Of a stretch of DNA of 14,792 nucleotides, positions 8,535-14,792 are shown one piece after another; the stretch's first letter is position 1, and each line of letters begins with the position of its first letter. This stretch comes from Phoronis ovalis. Taxonomy: Eukaryota; Phoronida; Phoronidae. Under the pieces are notes generated by a model. It was given only the letters and a program-made list of their open reading frames with translations. It ran no database searches and was not told where the DNA came from. A program made the position numbers and the translations under genes. The DNA lies in the NCBI GenBank assembly GCA_028565635.1, contig JAOXYB010030532.1:1-14792 (forward strand), written 5' to 3'.

Positions 8535-8590
8535 ATTGCGACCAATAGGTGGCGAATCTGTAACAGCCCCATTGCGTCCAATAGGTGGCG
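8535..8590. promoter_or_regulatory. Duplicated 20-mer with CCAAT box upstream of cathepsin Z
   Basis: The sequence ATTGCG(A/T)CCAATAGGTGGCG occurs at 8535-8554 and 8571-8590, 19 of 20 bases identical, 36 bp apart. Each copy holds CCAAT, the core NF-Y site, and the spacing is close to three to four helical turns. The pair lies 215-270 bp upstream of the cathepsin ATG in a locally GC-richer patch, a sensible position for a TATA-less housekeeping promoter. The function is inferred. Confidence 0.45.
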
Positions 8591-8742
8591 CCAATACTGT
8601 AATCTGTATTTACCAGAATTTCGTATTTTAACGTTGAAAATGCGACTGTATGTGCGCATATCTTTGGCATGTGCACTCTATCTTATCAGAAAGAATAAGT
8701 AGCCCTATGATAACATAGCTTATTGTTAATGAGGACTTAATT

Positions 8743-8760
8743 GCTGTCGTTGATTTCAGA
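8743..8760 (+). promoter_or_regulatory. Possible 3' splice acceptor in the cathepsin Z 5' UTR
   Basis: The pyrimidine-rich tract GCTGTCGTTGATTTCAG ends at 8760, 44 bp before the ATG. It could receive a noncoding first exon (the nearest strong donor is at 8177) or, in a lineage that trans-splices, a spliced leader. The motif is ordinary and may be fortuitous. Confidence 0.3.
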
Positions 8761-8804
8761 CAATGTCATGTGCAGAGTCATGTGATTTTATTCAACAATA
8801 AGCC

Positions 8805-11800
8805 ATGGCATGGTCAGGTTGTGTTCTCATTTTGGTTTTTGCTGTTGCACAATGTTCTCAATCAAAATATGGAAATTATACTAGAAAGAGCGGTTGCTAT
8901 GATCGTAGATACAACGAAGGCATTACTGGGCAAAGGTAGGGTTTGGAAAAAGCATCTTTTCCGTAAATTGTAATTTTTTAAAAAAGGCATTATTTCAGTC
9001 ATATACAAATATACAAGAAAAGACTGAACGTATGGATAGAAATACTAAAAACACAATAGTAGATAGAATTTTGGACATGTCATTGGCTTGAGCTATTAGT
9101 CATTAAAGTCAAAGTCTAGCAGCTGCTATAAAACAGAAAAAAGATAAGACTAGCTCAGCGGATTCTCTAACTAAGTGAATTAACTTGAAGGCGGGAATAA
9201 ATTTAAGGCAATGTGTGCAGGTGTTATCTTTATTGTTCTTTTAGTGCTTGGGTGATCATGTTTTTATATTAAACTCAATTTGATTCTATTTTCACAGCTA
9301 TACAAAAGCAAATTCGTTTTCAGTGTCAAATAAAATGCAAATGACAATAACCATTAGTTTCTCTTTCATAGGACACCTGGTAAATTACGACCTTATGAGT
9401 ATCTCAGCTCAGAAGATATACCTAAAATGTTCGACTGGAGAAATGTCGATGGAACCAATTTTGTTAGCACTACAAGAAATCAACACATTCCTCAATGTAA
9501 ATAACTAGATCATTAGCATATAGTTCTTGGTTTTAAATATATATAACTCAAGGCCTGAATACTAGCTTCGCTGTTGACAACAGCATACTTGAGCATTAAA
9601 TTTAATATACATTTGTTATAATTACAGAGTAAGGAAGACAATGTCATTTAAAATACAATTTATAATGCATCAGTAGCTTACTATACTATTAAAAGAAGTG
9701 CTGTATAACCATTTTCCTATAAATTCTAGTTGCCAAGTTACCACAATGGGAGACTTCAGAAAATAACTGATAGCTTGAAGCATAGATCACTGGGCCTCTG
9801 CAGTCTTGTATAATACCACATGTGATATCCTGAATAAGTTAAACTCAGTTGTGGCACAATCAAAAAGATAAGCCCTTCTGTCACATTGGATGCCCAAATG
9901 GCCCTGCAACTATAGGGACATTGTGGACAGCAAGGTGTTGCAGAAGCCTCTTATTTAGTGTATTGCATAGGCATGTGAATTCAATTTCCATTCACTACAA
10001 ATGACATGCTAAGAAAATGTTTTTGATATATCTATTATATACTTCTGTGAATTGAATTTTCACATTTTGTTTTTAAAATTTAAGATTGTGGATCGTGTTG
10101 GGCTATGGCAGCTACTAGTGTGATTGCAGACCGTATCAACATTTTGAGAAAAGGTTCTTGGCCTTCTGCATATTTGTCTGTCCAGAATGTTTTGGACTGC
10201 GGTAATGCTGGCACATGCGATGGTGGGGGAGAGTTAGGTGTTTATAAATATGCTAATGAACATGGCATACCAGATGAAACGTGTAACAATTACCAAGCTA
10301 AAGATCAAGGTGATCACATTACATGTTATGCAATTTCTGCCTTTAATAGACTTCCAGGTTTCTGTGGATGATATAATTAATATATGTATACATCTATTGG
10401 CGAAATTACGGCATTTACAATGTCTGCTCTGTATAGAGCATGATATAACAATACAATAACTATAGCTAGTACTTACTACAACTATTAATGCTACAACTAC
10501 AGACTGATCAATTTTGACCTTCCATCTTATCACATTACATCTGATTCAAGTCATTCATTAACTGGTTTTAGTCCATTTCTGTAGAAATTCTTTTCGTTTT
10601 GACAACAGAGATTGTAGTAAGCATTTAGAGTGTGCATCAAACTTTTCATTAAAATCTGCTTCCATGCATTGTGTATAATGTCCCAGTAATAATTTTAATT
10701 TGCTGAATGGGTCACTACTCATGAAAGATATCCATGTGTTTTAACATGTGTTTTTAATCGCTTAAAAGCGATTTACCAGAAATATCTGTTTCCATCTTAT
10801 TGAAAATAACGTTTCGTATCCTTTATAAATAACATAAGAAAAAAAACTACACAACTTCATATGATACATATACAAGGTACTGAAGGTACTGGGGTTACAT
10901 AAAATATGAAGCAGTATATGTTACATATGCATCAGTGTGTTATTTGTAAATATTCATAATCAACAGACAATACGCATGAGCTAGGTACCTAAACTCATCT
11001 TGACATTTTATCAGCAGATAAATAAAACAATATTTTGAAGAAAACAAATGTTTTCAGTTCATTGAATGTTAAGCTAGCCCTACATTATCACAATAATCAC
11101 CTGGTGAATGAGACTTGAAACTCAACTAACTTGGAAGGGTACACTTGTGGGATCATTTAGGTTTGACTCCTCAAAGCATACTGTGTAATTAGTCTATGTA
11201 ATTTATATTTACAGAGTGCAATAAATTTGACCAATGTGGAACTTGCTCAACTTTTGGAGATTGCTACAGTGTCAAGAATTACAGGCAGTGGAAGGTTGGA
11301 GATTACGGTAGTATCAGTGGTCGAGAAAAAATGATGGCTGAAATATACAAAAATGGTCCCATTAGGTAGGTAGGAAAACTTGTCTTGTAAGAATGTCTTT
11401 GATGATGGGTTAGTGAAAAGGAATCATAAATCTCAATGAATATGCATTCAGTTATGGAAAAACTTTGGATCTAATTTAATTTACCATAGGTAACTAAGAA
11501 TCAGAAAAGTTTATTTATAGAAGTGATCATCATTGGTATAAATATTGAGATAGCATTAAAACTATAAATATATACTTAACGTTTTGTTCGCGTAAACTTA
11601 ATTATACATTTTTTTCTAAAATGTAATTTATTTTATCTTTAGCTGTAGTATTGTCGTCACAACAAATTTTGAAAAGTATACAGGTGGAATATACTACGAA
11701 AAATTTCTTCACCAAGAGGTATGTAATTTTACTATACTGGTATATACCAGTAATTAGTGTTTATAGCTGGAAAGTACTAGATGGGAGCTTGGTGGAGCAG

Positions 11801-13247
11801 TGGTTACCACGTATGCCTGGCATGTCAAAGGCCCAGGGTTCGATCCTGGGTCTGTACATGCCATTCAAGGTAAAAAAAATTTAAAAACTTTCAACAGTAG
11901 GGACTGTGTTTCCCTCGTGGCTCGGATGACTGCATTAAATGGCGGTCAGTCTATGTGAGGTCTATCTCTCAAGGATATTAAAGAACGGCTATTAACATCG
12001 GTAATTGACTGTCAAATTAGTCTTTCCTCTCCTTCAAAATATTAAGCAAGGCAATATTAATGTGTGTTGGTGTATAGTAATAGTAATAGCAATAGTAATT
12101 TATAGTACATATAAAAATAGTAATTAGTAACCCGGCTAGTCAGAGTTCGTATAAACTACGGCCCAGGAGTTATGGTAGTAGTATTCATGGATGGTGGTGG
12201 GAATGACCACTCGGTGGCGGCTCGGTCATTTGCGAAATACTTGCCAGCTTAGTACGTCTTTCAGACGAAAGACAGTAGTTCTCCTAGATAGGAGGAATTT
12301 AAATAAACAAATTAGCTTAGTTAGGTAATAACAGCTTGATATGCTTATGTGTTGTGATTTGTTGTGTGATGGCTACACATTTACATTTCTTGTTTACCAC
12401 TTCTAAACCTTTTGATACATGTTTCACAACTTATGTACTAAGTACAAATACTTCAAACGCAGCTGGCATAATTTCAAGTGAATGCCCTAGTTAAATTGAG
12501 CTATATGAGCAGAAGTTGTTTTTTTTCTGCAGTACTTACTTTCTGATATATGCCTCTGAACCTGTGATGCTTAAAAAGTATTTAGTCAATCGTGTGTTCA
12601 CAGTAACTCAAATAGTTACGTGAGTATTTTTAAATAGATGCCTTTGATCTCATTGTGCGAATTATTATTATTATTTTACATTTCAGACAGACCATAGCAT
12701 TTCTGTTGTGGGATGGGGAGTTGAAAAAATAAATGGAACAGCTGTTGAATACTGGGTTGTTCGCAATTCTTGGGGACAGCCTTGGGTAGGTTATAATAAT
12801 GATTTTACTCTGAAATTTTGTGCAATTCCATTTCTTGCAACACTACACTTTGGTTCAGTTGAAGTGCAGAAAGTTTGTTTTCTATATCACATTTTAAAAT
12901 TGATTCAAAGCATTTAAACTTTTATTCACTTGCTTATTAGGTTTTTGTAATTATAAATTGTAATTGTAAATGTAATTTACTGAATTTTCTTCAAAAACGC
13001 TATAAGTCCTCCTAATAATTCCTCCTAAAACAAATGTATCAGCTGCATAAATGTCACTAGTGTTTTCTTTGAAAAAAAGCATTCTGCTATTGTTTTGTTT
13101 TGTTTTATAGTTGTGGAAGTTTTGTAATTATAGGGTGAAAATGGTTGGTTCCGCATTGTAACCAGTGCTTATAAAGGTGGCAAAGGCAGTGATTATAATC
13201 TCGCCATTGAAACAGAATGTGCCTATGCAGATGTAATTATGCCATAA
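8805..13247 (+). CDS. CTSZ: Cathepsin Z (cathepsin X), papain-family cysteine carboxypeptidase, 7 coding exons
   Basis: The exons are 8805-8935, 9372-9496, 10085-10309, 11215-11365, 11643-11718, 12687-12785 and 13134-13247. All junctions are GT/AG and in phase, giving 306 residues (human 303). An in-frame TAA at 8799-8801 fixes the start. Residues 1 to about 18 are a hydrophobic signal peptide. The short propeptide keeps the cysteine (Cys31, in SGCYDRR) that in human pro-cathepsin X binds the active site, but lacks the human RGD integrin motif. The mature enzyme should start near Ile60 ([12 protein letters not shown]). His82 lies in the HIP mini-loop that marks cathepsin X and supports carboxypeptidase activity. 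The catalytic residues are Cys90 in CGSCWA, His239 in [11 protein letters not shown], and Asn263 in NSWG. The blocks [12 protein letters not shown] and [17 protein letters not shown] are nearly identical to human. It trims C-terminal residues in lysosomes. Introns 1 (8936-9371), 2 (9497-10084) and 6 (12786-13133) show nothing recognisable. Confidence 0.95.
10310..11214 (+). other. Intron 3 of cathepsin Z (905 bp)
   Basis: This intron is AT-rich with no supported internal gene. An 8-bp inverted repeat with a 2-bp spacer, AATCGCTT-AA-AAGCGATT, lies at 10756-10773; its first 12 bases also occur at 5874-5885 in CYP39A1 intron 11, probably by chance. I see nothing else. Confidence 0.6.
11782..12010 (+). 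mobile_element. tRNA-derived SINE-like insertion in cathepsin Z intron 5
   Basis: The head carries RNA polymerase III promoter boxes: A box TGGTGGAGCAGTGG at 11790-11803 and B box GGTTCGATCC at 11837-11846. The B box sits in a perfect T-arm with a 6-bp stem (CCCAGG 11832-11837 with CCTGGG 11845-11850) and a 7-base loop. The anticodon region (about 11811-11826) does not make a normal stem, so it is not a working tRNA gene. A body follows from about 11915 with GTGGCTCGGATGACTGCATT, then AATGGCGGTC and ATTAAAGAACGG, a pattern like the conserved central domains of invertebrate SINEs (from memory, family not named). The 3' end and target duplications are uncertain. Confidence 0.65.
12131..12294. 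mobile_element. Second GC-richer repeat block with two adjacent hairpins
   Basis: This block is clearly richer in GC than the rest of the intron. It ends in two neighbouring hairpins: GTCTTTC-AGAC-GAAAGAC at 12256-12273 and CTCCT-AGAT-AGGAG at 12281-12294. It may be the 3' part of the SINE just upstream, separated by an AT-rich stretch with a TAGTAA-like simple repeat (about 12077-12125), or an independent element. The family is not recognised. Confidence 0.35.
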
Positions 13248-13545
13248 CATGTCAATAACTAGTGGGATTTTATTGAAGAATGATCACAATGAATGAAGAC
13301 AATGTCATGCTACAAGCGATGCAAACTTTTCACTGTTCTACTTTGCATATTAAAATATTTGTTATATGAATCCACTATCGTAACGAATTTCTTAGCCATA
13401 GTCTCTTCATTTGATGGTGAATGACTGGCTTAATACTTGTTCATTTGTAGAGCTGAAGCCTTAAGTTTTGTTAAAAAGCACCGTGTTGTATTCAAAGTCA
13501 GATGTAGATTTTTTATTAATAAATATACAACTTTTGTAACCATGA
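13248..13545 (+). other. Probable 3' UTR of cathepsin Z
   Basis: This stretch runs from the stop codon to just past an AATAAA at 13518-13523. That is the first canonical polyadenylation signal after the stop, and T-rich sequence follows it. The exact cleavage site is not visible. Confidence 0.55.
13518..13523 (+). promoter_or_regulatory. Candidate cathepsin Z polyadenylation signal AATAAA
   Basis: This canonical hexamer lies 270 bp after the stop codon, followed within about 10-20 bp by a T/GT-rich stretch, as expected for a cleavage site. Confidence 0.6.
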
Positions 13546-14449
13546 GACATAAACATTCCGGGTTTGGTGAAACATGTAACAAGTAACTAAACTGCAGTTA
13601 CTGTACCATTTTTTGTTTTTTTATAAAGTTAATTTTAAACTTTGCTTCATAGACGATGTATTCTATCTAACTTTGCGTCATTTTTACAACCAGTTTTGAC
13701 ATATATTATGTATACTACCATTTTTATGGTCAGTAGAAGATCTGCTTAAATTTAATTGTATTCTAGTTACTATGTATTTATCTTTCTACACTTCTACCAT
13801 GTTTGTCACATTATTTGTGATCTGTTAAAGTTATTTGTACATTATACTTTTATTAAAATTTAAAGTTTTGCTATTCAATGAAAGCCACAGCAATTATATA
13901 TGTTCTAGAGGGTGACCAAAGAATAAGTGCATCAGTTCTAGAAAAATCCAAGATGGTCACCGTTTTGGGCTCAGCCAGTTCAATGAATACAGCCGGTTCT
14001 TAGAATTATATTATTTGCAATAAATAGATTAAATAGAAATTAAATGCATCAAAAGACTTAGTAACGATGTAGCCATTCCTCAAATACTTTTCAATTGAGG
14101 GAGAATTTATTTGAAGAAGAAATAAATGTGAAATAAATACTATCCACTATAAATGGATAATTATATTGGGTCTAACTTGATTAAAGTCGAGTTTTACTAC
14201 CGTTTTCGTAAAATTCTTCACTATGTCATTGATCGAATGGTGGACTCATTCTTGAGCTGACTAACTGGAACTTTTCAATTTTCCTTTTCTTCATATTACC
14301 TGGTAACATCTTCATTATATTTAAGTTACTTTTGCCTTATTTTTTTTAAAATGATTACTTCCATGGTCATATAAAAAAAAGCCATGTACGTAAGACATTA
14401 CGTTTCACGCATCACGACGTCCAAAGCAGTAATTTATTTGTAAAACAAA
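13546..14449. other. Intergenic region downstream of cathepsin Z
   Basis: This is AT-rich DNA without a credible coding region. It includes the weak palindrome at 13872-13989 and a further AATAAA near 14020. From about 14395 to 14440 there is a CpG-containing patch (TTACGTTTCACGCATCACGACG) that could be promoter sequence for the small frame at 14450. I see nothing else. Confidence 0.5.
13872..13989. repeat. Imperfect palindrome, possible MITE remnant
   Basis: TATTCAATGAA at 13872-13882 pairs with TTCAATGAATA at 13979-13989 (10 of 11). GGTGACCA at 13911-13918 pairs perfectly with TGGTCACC at 13954-13961. The two pairs have nearly the same centre. The arms between them match poorly. It could be an old inverted-repeat element. 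Confidence 0.35.
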
Positions 14450-14531
14450 ATGGAAGACAGAAAAAAGAATCAACGCAGACAGTTAGACAAAAGAAAGAAA
14501 TCAAAGCCGTCTTAATTTGTGTAGTCGCAAG
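14450..14531 (+). other. Possible first exon of a further gene, with a 21-codon basic ORF
   Basis: An ATG at 14450 with A at -3 (CAAAATGG) opens a 21-codon frame very rich in Lys, Arg and Gln (MEDRKKNQRRQLDKRKKSKPS) that ends at TAA 14513-14515. A donor-like CAAG|GTAATT follows at 14531-14532. The stop before the donor means the ORF would be an upstream ORF or a tiny peptide, not the start of a spliced protein. Upstream sequence is CpG-containing. I do not recognise the peptide. It may equally be a chance frame. Confidence 0.25.
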
Positions 14532-14792
14532 GTAATTATGGTAAACCAGTAAATGTTTTTAATTGATCTCATGAGGAATTTTAGTCTAGTTTAAGGCGCC
14601 TTAATGATTTAAAATGTATAGATGTCGGAGAATCTGAAGTACACTTTGGTATTATTAGGCTCAGGATCGAGCGTTCGGCCGACAAAAGCTACTTGCCCGC
14701 CTCTTGCCTGGTCGTAAGTCCGACTGTTCCTTTTGATACTGATAGAAGGGTTTTGTGAGTCTATATTATTTTGAATTTTCAATTTCTTTATA
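14532..14792. other. Right edge of window, no feature recognised
   Basis: Positions 14662-14725 are relatively GC- and CpG-rich (GATCGAGCGTTCGGCCGAC) compared with the flanks, and could be a repeat fragment. I find no open reading frame or RNA gene here. Confidence 0.4.

Noticed and set aside
8459-8702. Overlapping open frames on both strands upstream of cathepsin Z
   Set aside because: Both run across the duplicated CCAAT 20-mers and resemble no protein I know. Overlapping short frames on opposite strands fit noncoding DNA.
9813-9840. Similarity of ATACCACATGTGATATCCTGAATAAGTT to 5689-5714 in CYP39A1 intron 11
   Set aside because: About 20 matching bases need a small gap and the flanks do not align convincingly. 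It could be an old shared repeat but is too weak to call without a search.
10234-10533. 99-codon minus-strand frame and its plus-strand neighbour at 10238-10459
   Set aside because: Both are shadows of cathepsin Z exon 3 and the adjoining intron. The correct frame is fixed by [12 protein letters not shown] and the phase of the next exon.
11782-11861. Functional tRNA gene
   Set aside because: The T-arm and boxes are good, but the anticodon region around ATGCCTGGCAT does not form a proper stem and 7-base loop, and the element continues into a SINE-like body.
13108-13133. Alternative acceptor at 13110 for the last cathepsin exon
   Set aside because: Using TTTTATAG at 13110 adds 23 bases and breaks the frame. 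The acceptor at 13133 gives the conserved sequence after PWG.
1-14792. Bacterial-type systems (operons, CRISPR arrays, prophage, toxin-antitoxin)
   Set aside because: The genes are intron-containing animal genes. There are no ribosome binding sites, operon-like ORFs or regularly spaced repeats.

Overview
This is a stretch of animal (metazoan, probably invertebrate) nuclear DNA. It is AT-rich, and its coding sequence is broken into exons of about 76-225 bp by introns of roughly 200-970 bp. The splice sites follow the GT...AG rule, and the proteins are animal families. I cannot name the species: no marker gene or diagnostic repeat fixes the phylum.

The left end (1-677) holds the first coding exon and part of intron 1 of an OSCP1 orthologue on the minus strand. 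A 293-bp gap (678-970) separates its start codon from that of a CYP39A1-like cytochrome P450 on the plus strand, so the two genes are head-to-head and probably share a bidirectional promoter. The P450 can be rebuilt completely from 13 exons (971-6439, 486 codons). It keeps the ExxR motif, the heme-cysteine loop and the CYP7/8/39-type I-helix. After a 2.4-kb intergenic stretch comes a complete cathepsin Z (cathepsin X) gene in 7 coding exons (8805-13247, 306 codons). It has the Cys-His-Asn catalytic residues and the HIP mini-loop typical of this carboxypeptidase. The three genes belong to different pathways (sterol oxidation, lysosomal proteolysis, OSCP1 function), and nothing suggests they work as a unit. 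The last kilobase holds only the cathepsin 3' flank, repeats, and a possible first exon of another gene at 14450-14531.

The unexplained structure lies in the noncoding DNA. (1) Intron 1 of the P450 contains a 39-bp perfect copy of part of its own exon 3. The copy sits in a 57-codon open frame, enclosed by 55-bp inverted repeats (about 80% identical) and next to a second, smaller inverted repeat; it looks like a transposon-like element carrying a host exon fragment. (2) Directly after the P450 stop codon lies a nearly fully palindromic foldback element of about 720 bp with a TA target duplication. It supplies the first AATAAA after the stop. (3) Cathepsin intron 5 carries a tRNA-derived SINE-like insertion. 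(4) Upstream of cathepsin there is a duplicated CCAAT-containing 20-mer and a splice acceptor fused directly to a donor. Exon models, alignments and identities were all worked out by eye from the sequence and from remembered human orthologues.
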